NCBI GenBank assembly: GCA_009775365.1
Contig: VSPM01000081.1
Location: 1 to 10,847 of the forward strand
Length of the DNA stretch: 10,847 nt
Reading direction: 5' to 3'
Source: Muribaculaceae bacterium
Lineage (GTDB): Bacteria; Bacteroidota; Bacteroidia; Bacteroidales; Muribaculaceae
Position numbers and translations under genes: made by a program. Each line of letters begins with the position of its first letter. Position 1 is the first letter of the stretch. The notes below the pieces were generated by a model. The model made no database searches and was not told where the DNA came from. It was given only the letters and a program-made list of their open reading frames with translations. Positions 1 through 7,425 of this stretch are shown here, one piece after another.

Positions 1-91
1 CATCGGGACATCTTCCCACTATAAAATAGCACAATCTTTGAGAATGCAACGCAATCTTAAATGAAAGAGCCGTGATTGTAGCATATAAAAC

Positions 92-123
92 TTTGGCCGG
101 GTGGGAGGAAATAGTTATTTTTG
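92..123 (+). promoter_or_regulatory. Bacteroides-type promoter of folA
   Basis: A TTTG at 92-95 (-33 element) and TATTTTTG at 116-123 (-7 element, matching TAnnTTTG) are separated by 20 bp, the usual spacing for the primary sigma factor of Bacteroidetes. Transcription would start around 128-131, about 10 bases before the ATG at 141. This supports the ATG at 141 as the folA start, because the in-frame GTG at 72 lies upstream of the promoter. The first 91 bases hold no gene that I can recognise. Confidence 0.65.
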
Positions 124-140
124 CTGAAAATTTGAAGAAT

Positions 141-629
141 ATGGAAATTAATATGATAGTAGCTGCCGGAAGCGACGGCGCAATAGGGCGCAATGGCGAC
201 CTTATATGGCATATATCGGCTGACTTGAAGCGTTTTAAGTCGCTCACAATGGGGCATCCCGTGATAATGGGTCGAAAAACATGGGAATCTTTGCCTAAGC
301 GCCCTCTGCCGGGGAGGCGTAACATTGTGGTCAGCCGCAATCACGGGTTGGTTGCTCAGGGTGCGGAAGTGGCGCATTCACCAGAAGAGGCTCTAAGACT
401 TGTAGAGGGGGAGAATCCGTTTATTATGGGAGGCGCCGGTATTTATGGCGCATTCATGCCGAAGGTGACCCGCATTTATCTCACGGAGATTGATTCAGTG
501 TGCCCCGAAGCAGATGCCCGGCTTCCATTTCCTCTGCCGGAATCGGAGTGGGAACTGACGGAGGCTGAAGAGCCAATGTCTACGCCTGAGGGAGTGGAAT
601 ACAGATATGCCACTTATGTCAGAAAATAA
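141..629 (+). CDS. folA: Dihydrofolate reductase
   Basis: The 162-residue product is the usual length for bacterial chromosomal dihydrofolate reductase, which reduces 7,8-dihydrofolate to tetrahydrofolate with NADPH in the cytoplasm, feeding thymidylate, purine and methionine synthesis. Visible motifs are the N-terminal strand and AIGRNGDLIWH loop (residues 14-24), the substrate-binding acidic residue D28 in SADL, the NADPH-binding GRKTWESL (44-51) followed by RPLPGRRN, and GGAGIY (97-102). The frame stays open back to a GTG at 72, but that would add 23 residues unlike the family and would start upstream of the promoter, so ATG 141 is chosen. The 3' end overlaps the next gene by 23 bases, suggesting co-transcription. 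No thyA, a common partner, lies in the window. Confidence 0.95.
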   Translation: MEINMIVAAGSDGAIGRNGDLIWHISADLKRFKSLTMGHPVIMGRKTWESLPKRPLPGRRNIVVSRNHGLVAQGAEVAHSPEEALRLVEGENPFIMGGAGIYGAFMPKVTRIYLTEIDSVCPEADARLPFPLPESEWELTEAEEPMSTPEGVEYRYATYVRK

Positions 630-1926
630 GGATATAATCGCGGAGCCTCGGTTGCGGGTGGTCATAATCAATAAAAGCGACTCTACCGGCGGGGCAGCTG
701 TTGTGAGCAGGCGGCTCATGGAGTCGCTGCGCGGAGAAGGAGTGGACGCGAGGATGCTTGTGGTGGAGAAACTCACTCATTCACCATACATAGAATTGGC
801 GGCTTCCCCACGCAGCATAAAGAGGCCGTTTCTGGCCGAGCGGTTAAAAATTTTTATGGCCAATGGCTTCGACAGGTCAACTCTTTTCAAAATTGACACA
901 GGCTCCGACGGGCTCCCCTTATGGGAGCATCATCTGGTGAAAGAGGCCGATGCCGTTCTTATCAATTGGGTGAACCAAGGAATGCTTTCATTGAAGGGGG
1001 TGGAGAAAATTATTGCGCTTGGAAAGCCTGTGATATGGACGATGCACGACATGTGGTGCATGACCGGAATCTGTCATCATGCCGGAGACTGCAGAGGCTA
1101 TCTTAAAAAGTGTGGCAACTGCCCGTTGCTCGGGAAGCGTGGAGGCGACAACGACCTCTCTCATAAGATTTGGGAAAAAAAGAGGCGCCTCGGGTCGCTT
1201 AAGGAGAAGATTACTTTCGTGGCTGTCAGCAACTGGCTCGCCAGGAAGGCGAAGGAGAGTTCTTTGCTTGCCGGCGAAAAGGTGTGTGTGATACCTAATC
1301 CGTTCAATCTTTCTTTTGATGAATGTAGCAGAGAAAAGAACAACAGTGGGGGAAAGATAAGGCTCATTTTCGGAGCTGCACGTGTGGACGACCCTATCAA
1401 GGGCCTTCCGGTGCTTGTGGAGGCTACGAAATTGTTGCGCACAGATTATCCGGAATTGGCCTCGAGGATGGAGCTTGTGACATTCGGAGGCGTTAAAGAC
1501 CCCTCGTCTCTTTCCGACATGGGAGTGGAGAGCCGGCATTTGGGAATGGTGAAAGGGGAGGACGAAGTGAGGAAAGTATATGAAAGTGCCGATATTCTTG
1601 TGTCGGCATCAAGTTATGAAACCCTCCCCGGCACTCTCGTGGAGGCTCAGGCTTATGGATGCATCCCGGTCAGTTTCAACCAGGGAGGGCAGTCAGACAT
1701 AGTGGAGCATCTTTCCACGGGGCATCTCGCCCACTTCTCTTCTGATTTGGAGGTTGCGGCAAGGAATCTTGCCGAAGGTATAGTGTGGGCTGTTTCTGTG
1801 GTTGATGATGAGCCTGCACGCGCTGCAATGCTTGCCCGCATGAGAGATAATGTTAAATCTCGATTCTTATCTTCGGCTGTGGCCGGGGCTTATGTCAGGC
1901 TTATTTGCGGCAGACGCAATGTGTGA
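607..1926 (+). CDS. GT4-family glycosyltransferase
   Basis: The 439-residue protein has the GT-B layout of family GT4 retaining glycosyltransferases, which move a sugar from a nucleotide sugar to a glycan or lipid acceptor on the cytoplasmic side. The N-terminal domain opens with VVIINKSDSTGGAAVVSRRL (18-37), the glycine-rich acceptor-side loop. The C-terminal domain has the EX7E motif E338-E346 within YETLPGTLVEAQAYG, which contacts the donor nucleotide. A cysteine/histidine cluster at 156-172 (C156, H157, H158, C162, C169, C172) follows WTMHDMW. The gene overlaps folA by 23 bases; a second ATG at 616 would also fit. Donor and acceptor cannot be read from sequence. It stands alone rather than in a glycan cluster, although a sugar nucleotidyltransferase lies two genes downstream and a rhamnose operon faces it. 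Confidence 0.85.
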   Translation: MPLMSENKDIIAEPRLRVVIINKSDSTGGAAVVSRRLMESLRGEGVDARMLVVEKLTHSPYIELAASPRSIKRPFLAERLKIFMANGFDRSTLFKIDTGSDGLPLWEHHLVKEADAVLINWVNQGMLSLKGVEKIIALGKPVIWTMHDMWCMTGICHHAGDCRGYLKKCGNCPLLGKRGGDNDLSHKIWEKKRRLGSLKEKITFVAVSNWLARKAKESSLLAGEKVCVIPNPFNLSFDECSREKNNSGGKIRLIFGAARVDDPIKGLPVLVEATKLLRTDYPELASRMELVTFGGVKDPSSLSDMGVESRHLGMVKGEDEVRKVYESADILVSASSYETLPGTLVEAQAYGCIPVSFNQGGQSDIVEHLSTGHLAHFSSDLEVAARNLAEGIVWAVSVVDDEPARAAMLARMRDNVKSRFLSSAVAGAYVRLICGRRNV

Positions 1927-1934
1927 GCTGCATG

Positions 1935-1954
1935 ATAAATTTGGATAAGTTTGG
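1935..1954 (+). repeat. Tandem decamer repeat upstream of WYL gene
   Basis: Two 10-bp units, ATAAATTTGG (1935-1944) and ATAAGTTTGG (1945-1954), stand head to tail with one mismatch. A third related copy, CTAAATTTGC, lies at 1963-1972. One helical turn separates the first two. They overlap the -33 element of the regulator's promoter, so they could be binding sites for the regulator itself, though overlap with the promoter consensus could also explain the similarity. Confidence 0.5.
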
Positions 1955-1971
1955 CAGAATGTCTAAATTTG
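1940..1971 (+). promoter_or_regulatory. Bacteroides-type promoter of WYL regulator operon
   Basis: TTTG at 1940-1943 and TAAATTTG at 1964-1971 are 20 bp apart and match the -33/-7 consensus exactly. The predicted start is near 1977, giving a leader of about 33 bases before the ATG at 2010. It probably drives the regulator and, because the following gaps are short, the nucleotidyltransferase, obg and acyltransferase genes. Two further TAnnTTTG octamers at 1936-1943 and 1946-1953 may be alternative -7 elements or operator units. Confidence 0.6.
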
Positions 1972-2009
1972 CAAAGGCAAGCAGATTCGGCTGATTGCCG
2001 GTTTTATTT

Positions 2010-2960
2010 ATGGCAAGAGATTTGATTGGCAGATATGTGTGGATTGTCGACACGCTCACAAGATATGAGCGGCTGTCGCGCAGCGATTTGAACCGGCTGT
2101 GGATGCGGTCGGATATTTCGGGCGGCGAGCCGCTTCCCGAGCGCACGTTCTACCATTATCGCAGGGCAATAGAGGAGAATTTCAATATTGACATAAATTG
2201 CGACAGTTCCGGCCGCTATTACATAGAACAGGATAATTCGCGGCAAAGCCGCGCGTTTACAAACTGGATGCTCGACTCTTATGCCGTGAGCAGCGCCATA
2301 AAGGAGAGCCACGCCCCCATGGAGCGGGTGGAAATAGAGGATGTGCCGTCGGCGCGCGAGTTTTTGCCGATTACTCTTGAGGCTATAAGGAACTGCAATA
2401 AAATCTCATTTACTTATGCCGGCTTCAATCGTTCTCGTGCTGAACGCGATATTGTTTTTCGTCCGTATTTCCTGAAGCGATATAAGCAGCGATGGTATAT
2501 GATAGGTCTGAAGGAGAAGGGGGATTCAATTCGCACTTATGCGCTCGACCGAGTGAGGGAGATGAAACTTGTGAGCGAAGTTTTCGAGATGCCCGCCAAT
2601 CTTCAGCTCGACGACCTTTTCGGCAATATTGTGGGTGTGACTTCCTCGCAGGCGCAAGTGAGAATTGTAAGGCTTCGCACCACCTCCACTCAGGCTAAAT
2701 ATTTCCGTGCGTTGCCGCTTCATCCTTCGCAGCAGGAAGAGATTCACGACGAGTATTCAATCTTCACTTATCGGCTGAAGCTAAATTATGAGCTCACTCA
2801 TGAGATTTTGGGTCTTGGCGACGCTGTGAAGGTGCTCGACCCTCCGGAATTGAGGGCGATGGTGGTCACGCAGCTTAAAGACACTCTTGCTCAGTATGAT
2901 TCTGGCGAAAGCGAGGGGAGCGGGCCATTTGAGCAACGCCCGATAGTCACAGCGGATTGA
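2010..2960 (+). CDS. WYL-domain transcriptional regulator
   Basis: The 316-residue protein has the three-part layout of WYL regulators: an N-terminal winged-helix region (about 8-55, with LPERTFYHYRRAIEE near the recognition helix), a WYL domain (about 120-195) and a C-terminal WCX-like extension (about 215-292). The signature is RWYMIGL at 161-167, so the triplet reads WYM rather than WYL, followed by RTYALDRV (175-182), a typical second conserved block. WYL domains sense ligands, often nucleic acids or nucleotides, in many transcription factors, including some of phage-defence systems; no defence gene is seen here. Residues 297-316 form a polar, probably disordered tail. ATG 2010 is chosen over an upstream TTG at 1995. 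The target genes are unknown; the gene heads its apparent operon, so autoregulation is plausible. Confidence 0.85.
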   Translation: MARDLIGRYVWIVDTLTRYERLSRSDLNRLWMRSDISGGEPLPERTFYHYRRAIEENFNIDINCDSSGRYYIEQDNSRQSRAFTNWMLDSYAVSSAIKESHAPMERVEIEDVPSAREFLPITLEAIRNCNKISFTYAGFNRSRAERDIVFRPYFLKRYKQRWYMIGLKEKGDSIRTYALDRVREMKLVSEVFEMPANLQLDDLFGNIVGVTSSQAQVRIVRLRTTSTQAKYFRALPLHPSQQEEIHDEYSIFTYRLKLNYELTHEILGLGDAVKVLDPPELRAMVVTQLKDTLAQYDSGESEGSGPFEQRPIVTAD

Positions 2961-2994
2961 GGATAACAGGATAAGAAACCGTTAAAGAAACGAT

Positions 2995-4089
2995 ATGTAC
3001 ACACAAGACAGCCTTTTTTTCGGAGTGTCGGCGCGTGGGGCTGAATTGCTGAAGCGTCATGCCATATACACGGATATGTCGGTTCGCGATGCTCTGGCGG
3101 CAATAAATGCCCTTTCGGGAGAGGCTATGACACTTTTTGCAATTGACAGGGAAGGGCTTCTGGCCGGAACTGTGACTGACGGCGACATCCGGCGCGCGCT
3201 GATTTCAGGTGTGGAGATTTCTGAGCCGGTGGAGAAAGTGATGCACACGAGGTTTATATCCGCCACACCCGGCGACGACGTGTGCATTGCCATAGCGGAG
3301 GGGCGCCGGAGGAATCTGTCGCTTGTGCCGGTCGTGAAGGATGGCCGCATAGTCGATGTGCTCGACTTGAACAAACAGAAGACCTTCCTCCCTCTTGATG
3401 CAGTGCTGATGGCCGGCGGGAGGGGCGAAAGGCTGCGTCCTCTCACGGAACATACGCCAAAGCCTTTGCTCCCGGTGGGTGGTAAAGCTATCATCGATTA
3501 TAATGTAGATGAACTTGAGGCGTGCGGAGTGAAGCGGATATTTGTGACCGTGAATTATCTTGCCTCGCAGATAGAATCCCATTTCTCTGCGCGCAAGGGG
3601 TTCAGCCGGGTGTGCTGTGTCAGGGAGCCAAAGCGCCTCGGCACAATGGGTAGCCTCGCACTTATCGAGGGGCTTGAATGCGACACTGTGCTTGTGATGA
3701 ACTCCGACCTTCTCACCACTCTGGATTTCGAGGCTCTATATGTTCATCATCGCCGCAGCGGGGCAGACCTCACAATGGGGGCTGTTCCTTACACTGTGTC
3801 GGTGCCGTTCGCAATCATGCAGATGGAGGGTAAAAGGGTGAAAGGTCTTGAAGAGAAGCCCACCTACAACTATTTTGCCAATGGTGGCGTTTACATAATG
3901 AAGCGCAGCCTGCTTCAACGCATAGCAAAAGGTGAATATCTCGATGCTCCCGACTTTATCTCCGCGCTGATAGCCGACGGAGGAGAGGTGGGGTGCTATC
4001 CCATAGAGGGCACTTGGATAGACATAGGCTCGCCCGATGATTATCGCTATGCCAACGAACTCATGAACAGGCGAGGACCTCGCAAATAA
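2995..4089 (+). CDS. CBS-domain sugar-1-phosphate nucleotidyltransferase
   Basis: The 364-residue protein fuses a tandem CBS pair (about 25-130, with GTVTDGDIRRALI at 58-70) to a nucleotidyltransferase domain (about 134-360). The latter shows LMAGGRGERLRPLT (138-151) for nucleotide binding, KPLLPVGGK (156-164), the metal-binding D238 in VMNSD, EEKP (286-289) and WIDIGSPDDY (341-350). It probably joins a sugar 1-phosphate to a nucleoside triphosphate, giving a nucleotide sugar and pyrophosphate. The layout recalls PtmE-type glucosamine-1-phosphate guanylyltransferases of legionaminic acid synthesis and heptose-1-phosphate guanylyltransferases, but no partner genes of those pathways are present, so the substrate stays open. 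CBS pairs usually bind adenine nucleotides, suggesting allosteric control. It starts 34 bases after the WYL gene. The first 15 or so residues look unlike the family; a GTG at 3025 is an alternative start. Confidence 0.8.
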   Translation: MYTQDSLFFGVSARGAELLKRHAIYTDMSVRDALAAINALSGEAMTLFAIDREGLLAGTVTDGDIRRALISGVEISEPVEKVMHTRFISATPGDDVCIAIAEGRRRNLSLVPVVKDGRIVDVLDLNKQKTFLPLDAVLMAGGRGERLRPLTEHTPKPLLPVGGKAIIDYNVDELEACGVKRIFVTVNYLASQIESHFSARKGFSRVCCVREPKRLGTMGSLALIEGLECDTVLVMNSDLLTTLDFEALYVHHRRSGADLTMGAVPYTVSVPFAIMQMEGKRVKGLEEKPTYNYFANGGVYIMKRSLLQRIAKGEYLDAPDFISALIADGGEVGCYPIEGTWIDIGSPDDYRYANELMNRRGPRK

Positions 4090-4127
4090 AACAGCATAAA
4101 CCGTAACCGATAAAAATTCATAAAGCA

Positions 4128-5294
4128 ATGGCCGACTCTAATTTCATTGACTATGTAAAGATTTTGTGCCGCTCCGGCAAAGGCGGGGCCGGCAGCCGTC
4201 ATTTCCATCGAGCAAAGTATGTGCCTAAAGGGGGGCCCGACGGCGGCGACGGCGGTCGGGGAGGACATATTATCCTGAAAGGGAACCGACATATGTGGAC
4301 TCTTCTCCCCTTGCGCTATCAGCGGCATGTGTTTGCCACCGACGGACAGAGCGGCGGAGCCGGGCGTTCGTTCGGGAAGGATGGTGAAGACCGCATAATA
4401 GAGGTGCCGGTGGGCACTGCCGTGTTTGATGCCGAGACCGGGGCTTACATATGTGAGATTACTGAAGACGGGCAGGAGATAAAACTGCTTCGCGGCGGCA
4501 AAGGTGGGCTTGGCAACTGGCATTTCGCCACTTCTACCAACAGGGCTCCGCGCTATGCGCAGCCCGGGCAGCCGGCCATAGAGAAGGCGGTTGTGCTTGA
4601 ACTGAAACTTCTGGGAGATGTGGGCCTCGTAGGGTTTCCTAATGCAGGAAAATCCACGCTCCTGTCGGCTATATCGGCTGCCAAGCCTAAGATCGGCGAC
4701 TATCCGTTCACTACTATGGAGCCAAGCCTGGGCATAGTGAACTACCGTGGCGACAAGTCTTTTGTGATGGCCGACATTCCCGGCATAATCGAGGGGGCAA
4801 GCGAGGGGAAAGGGCTCGGGCTTCGTTTCCTGCGCCATATTGAACGAAATGCTGTGCTCTTGTTTATGATTCCGGCCGATAGCGACGACATTCGCCGCGA
4901 CTATGAGATTCTTCTCAAGGAGCTGCGTGAGTTTAATCCCGACCTTGCCGACAAAAGCAGGGTGCTCGCAATAAGCAAGTCGGACATGCTCGACGATGAA
5001 CTGCGCGAGGAAATGTCGAAGGAGCTTCCTGAAGGCGTGTCTTCGGTGTTTATATCCGCTGTGACCGGGCAAGGTCTGACAGAATTGAAAGACCTTCTAT
5101 GGAGGGAAATTAATTCGGAAGACAATCAGGTTAAGAGCACCATGACGCATCGCGATCTTGATGTGCGGCATCGTGTGGAGGAGGAAGATGAGTTTATATT
5201 CCATCAGGACGATGATGTGGAAGATGAGCTTCCGCTCGACGACGAGGCATGGGAAAATGAGTTCTGGGATGAAGAAGACCAGGTTAATGGCTGA
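4128..5294 (+). CDS. obg: GTPase Obg/CgtA
   Basis: The 388-residue product matches the Obg family, a ribosome-associated GTPase involved in large-subunit assembly and stress control. The N-terminal Obg fold (about 1-158) is glycine-rich, with GGPDGGDGGRGG (35-46) and LRGGKGGLGN (121-130). The G domain follows: G1 GFPNAGKST (169-177), G2 at T195-T196 in YPFTTMEP, G3 DIPG (216-219), G4 at 283-286 and G5 SAVTG (310-314). G4 reads SKSD where most GTPases have NKxD. From recall, Bacteroidetes Obg proteins often have TKxD-like forms, so this is probably lineage-typical. Residues 351-386 are a strongly acidic tail rather than a folded C-terminal domain. The gene starts 38 bases after the nucleotidyltransferase gene and ends 2 bases before the acyltransferase gene. 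Confidence 0.96.
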   Translation: MADSNFIDYVKILCRSGKGGAGSRHFHRAKYVPKGGPDGGDGGRGGHIILKGNRHMWTLLPLRYQRHVFATDGQSGGAGRSFGKDGEDRIIEVPVGTAVFDAETGAYICEITEDGQEIKLLRGGKGGLGNWHFATSTNRAPRYAQPGQPAIEKAVVLELKLLGDVGLVGFPNAGKSTLLSAISAAKPKIGDYPFTTMEPSLGIVNYRGDKSFVMADIPGIIEGASEGKGLGLRFLRHIERNAVLLFMIPADSDDIRRDYEILLKELREFNPDLADKSRVLAISKSDMLDDELREEMSKELPEGVSSVFISAVTGQGLTELKDLLWREINSEDNQVKSTMTHRDLDVRHRVEEEDEFIFHQDDDVEDELPLDDEAWENEFWDEEDQVNG

Positions 5295-5296
5295 TT

Positions 5297-6127
5297 ATGC
5301 AGGAAGGACCCCTTGAGATAGACTTGCACAAAATTCTTCGGGCACGCATGCCCCGGAAAGTAAGCCGGTTTGTGCCCGGTTTTGTGATAAGTGGCCTTGA
5401 GCGGCTTATCCATCAGGATGAGCTTAATGAAATGCTTCGCATGGGGTATCCTTTGCGTGGCTGGGAATTTGCCTGCAAGTTGCTGGATTATCTTGAAATA
5501 TCGTTGGAAGTGAAGGGCCTTGACAGGCTTACGGATTCAGGCCGGTTCATGTTTGCATCCAATCATCCCTTGGGCGGGCTCGACGGCATTGCCCTGATAG
5601 CGGTGTTGGGAAAGCGTTATGGCAACGACGGAGTGCGTTTTCTTGTGAATGATATGCTCATGAACGTTGAGCCGCTTCGCGATGTGTTTCTGCCGGTCAA
5701 CAAGTTTGGCTCGCAGGGTCGTGATGCCGCTGTGGCAATCAGCGCGGCATTGGCGTCGGATATGCAGGTGCTGCAGTTCCCTGCAGGTCTTGTGTCGCGG
5801 CTTCACGATGACGGAAGCATCTCTGACCTTGAATGGCATAAGGCATTTGTTGCGCAGGCAATTAAGCATGAGCGCGACATAGTGCCTGTGAGATTTGAAG
5901 CGAGCAACACTATGCGGTTTTACCGCACTGCCCGCTGGCGTAAGAAATTGGGGTTGAAAGTGAATATAGAGCAGGCGTTGCTTCCCTCAGAATTGTGTAA
6001 GGCTCGCGGGAAGCGGTTTCGCATCGTTTTCGGAGAGCCTGAGAGCTGGCGCGGACTGAAAGCGCAAGGGCTGCCTCCGAAGGCATTGGCGGCTGTTATA
6101 AGGCGGAAGGTTTATAATCTGAAATAA
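5297..6127 (+). CDS. PlsC-like glycerolipid acyltransferase
   Basis: The 276-residue protein belongs to the lysophospholipid acyltransferase superfamily, which moves an acyl chain onto a lipid hydroxyl at the inner membrane. The catalytic block is SNHPLGGLDG (88-97): H90 and D96 are five residues apart, where classical PlsC has HX4D. A second block, FPAG (161-164), replaces the usual FPEGT, and LPVNK (132-136) lies where the substrate-binding arginine block is expected. No clear membrane-spanning segment is seen. This looks like the Bacteroidetes group annotated as 1-acylglycerol-3-phosphate acyltransferase; members of this superfamily also make glycine or ornithine lipids, and a GlsA-like role is possible, but the N-acyltransferase partner is not here. 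It lies 2 bases after obg and is probably translated from the same message. Confidence 0.82.
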   Translation: MQEGPLEIDLHKILRARMPRKVSRFVPGFVISGLERLIHQDELNEMLRMGYPLRGWEFACKLLDYLEISLEVKGLDRLTDSGRFMFASNHPLGGLDGIALIAVLGKRYGNDGVRFLVNDMLMNVEPLRDVFLPVNKFGSQGRDAAVAISAALASDMQVLQFPAGLVSRLHDDGSISDLEWHKAFVAQAIKHERDIVPVRFEASNTMRFYRTARWRKKLGLKVNIEQALLPSELCKARGKRFRIVFGEPESWRGLKAQGLPPKALAAVIRRKVYNLK

Positions 6128-6144
6128 AGTTGTAATGAAAAATA

Positions 6145-6180
6145 AGAGGGGCCGGCAATCTCGAGATTGCCGGCCCCTCT
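6145..6180 (-). terminator. Intrinsic terminator, perfect 36-bp palindrome
   Basis: The 36 bases form a perfect inverted repeat centred at 6162/6163, with very GC-rich outer arms (GAGGGGCCGGCAATC) and TCGA at the centre. Read on the minus strand, the stem is followed by TATTTTTC, a usable U-tract, so it fits a terminator for the leftward rfb operon, 112 bases beyond the rfbB stop. Read on the plus strand, it begins 18 bases after the acyltransferase stop but is followed by GTCAGTTATG, without a U-tract. It may still halt rightward transcription weakly. I see nothing recognisable in 6181-6291, the rest of this gap. Confidence 0.8.
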
Positions 6181-6291
6181 GTCAGTTATGTGGGTTTCCC
6201 TTGGATGAGGCTTCTATATGCAGTTTCTGTGAGGATCGCTCCCGTAAGGCTTGCTTATATGAGACTCACGCACGGCGTGCCTGCGCATTGG

Positions 6292-7425
6292 TCAGCGGTT
6301 TTTGTACATGTCGTCGTAGTATCGCTCGTAGTCGCCGGAGGTGATGTTGTCCATCCACTCCTGGTTGTCGAGGTACCATCGGACTGTCTTCTCTATCCCC
6401 TCCTCGAACTGCAGGCTGGGCTCCCATCCGAGTTCCGCCTGAAGCTTGCGCGAGTCGATCGCGTAGCGCATGTCGTGGCCGAGGCGGTCGGTGACATAGG
6501 TTATGAGATGGTCGGAATGCCCCTCCGGGTTCCCGAGCATCCTGTCAACAGTCTTGATTATGACCTTTATGAGGTCGATGTTCTTCCACTCGTTGAATCC
6601 CCCGATGTTGTAGGTGTCGGCCACTTTCCCTTCATGGAATATGAGGTCTATTGCCCGTGCGTGGTCCTCCACGAACAGCCAGTCGCGCACGTTCTCCCCC
6701 TTGCCGTACACGGGCAGCGGCTTTCCGTGGCGTATATTGTTTATGAACAGCGGGATTAGCTTCTCCGGGAACTGGTATGGGCCGTAGTTGTTCGAGCAGT
6801 TTGTCACGATAACCGGCATGCCGTATGTGTCGTGGTATGAGCGGACGAAATGGTCTGACGATGCCTTCGACGCCGAGTAGGGTGAATGCGGGTTGTATTT
6901 CGTTGTCTCGAGGAAGAACTCGGTTCCGAACGCCATGTGCTCCCCGGCCGAGGCCTTCGTCGTGAACGGCGCGGGCGTGCCCTCGGTGTGCGTCAGCTCA
7001 AGCGCCCCGTACACCTCGTCGGTGGAGATGTGGTAGAACATCTTCCCGTCGTATTTCTCCGGGAGGCTTTCCCAGTATTCCTTAGCGGCCTGCAGCAGCG
7101 CGAGAGTTCCCATCACGTTGGTGCGCGCGAAAGTGAACGGGTCCTTTATCGACCGGTCCACATGGCTCTCGGCGGCGAGGTGTATTATCCCGTCGATCTC
7201 GTATTCCCGGATTACGCGTCGCATCTCTTCGAGGTCAGCGATGTCGGCGCGCACGAAAGTATAGTTCGGTTTCTCCTCGATGTCCTTGAGGTTGGCAAGG
7301 TTGCCGGCGTATGTGAGCTTGTCGAGGTTGACAATTCGGTAATCGGGATATTTGTTTACGAAGAGGCGTACCACATGGCTCCCGATAAAGCCTGCGCCAC
7401 CTGTTATCAATATATTACGCTTCAT
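6292..7425 (-). CDS. rfbB: dTDP-glucose 4,6-dehydratase
   Basis: This 377-residue enzyme carries out step two of dTDP-L-rhamnose synthesis, turning dTDP-glucose into dTDP-4-keto-6-deoxyglucose with bound NAD+. It is an extended short-chain dehydrogenase: the Rossmann motif TGGAGFIGS is at 8-16, the catalytic TDE triad at T135-D136-E137 in ISTDEVYG, and the YxxxK pair at Y183 and K187 in SPYSASKASSDH. NNYGPYQFPEKLIP (212-225) and RDWLFVEDHARAI (247-259) are further family blocks. It is slightly longer than typical RfbB (about 350-360), owing to a segment around 145-175 that is common in Bacteroidetes as far as I recall. Its start overlaps the rfbD stop as ATGA, so translation is probably coupled. 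It is the last gene of the operon. Confidence 0.97.
   Translation of the reverse strand: MKRNILITGGAGFIGSHVVRLFVNKYPDYRIVNLDKLTYAGNLANLKDIEEKPNYTFVRADIADLEEMRRVIREYEIDGIIHLAAESHVDRSIKDPFTFARTNVMGTLALLQAAKEYWESLPEKYDGKMFYHISTDEVYGALELTHTEGTPAPFTTKASAGEHMAFGTEFFLETTKYNPHSPYSASKASSDHFVRSYHDTYGMPVIVTNCSNNYGPYQFPEKLIPLFINNIRHGKPLPVYGKGENVRDWLFVEDHARAIDLIFHEGKVADTYNIGGFNEWKNIDLIKVIIKTVDRMLGNPEGHSDHLITYVTDRLGHDMRYAIDSRKLQAELGWEPSLQFEEGIEKTVRWYLDNQEWMDNITSGDYERYYDDMYKNR

Noticed and set aside
72..140. Longer folA start at GTG 72
   Set aside because: It adds 23 residues unlike dihydrofolate reductase and starts upstream of a well-formed promoter at 92-123.
2010..2960. WYL regulator as part of a phage-defence system
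   Set aside because: WYL proteins occur in defence loci, but the neighbours here are housekeeping and envelope genes with no nuclease, helicase or methylase.
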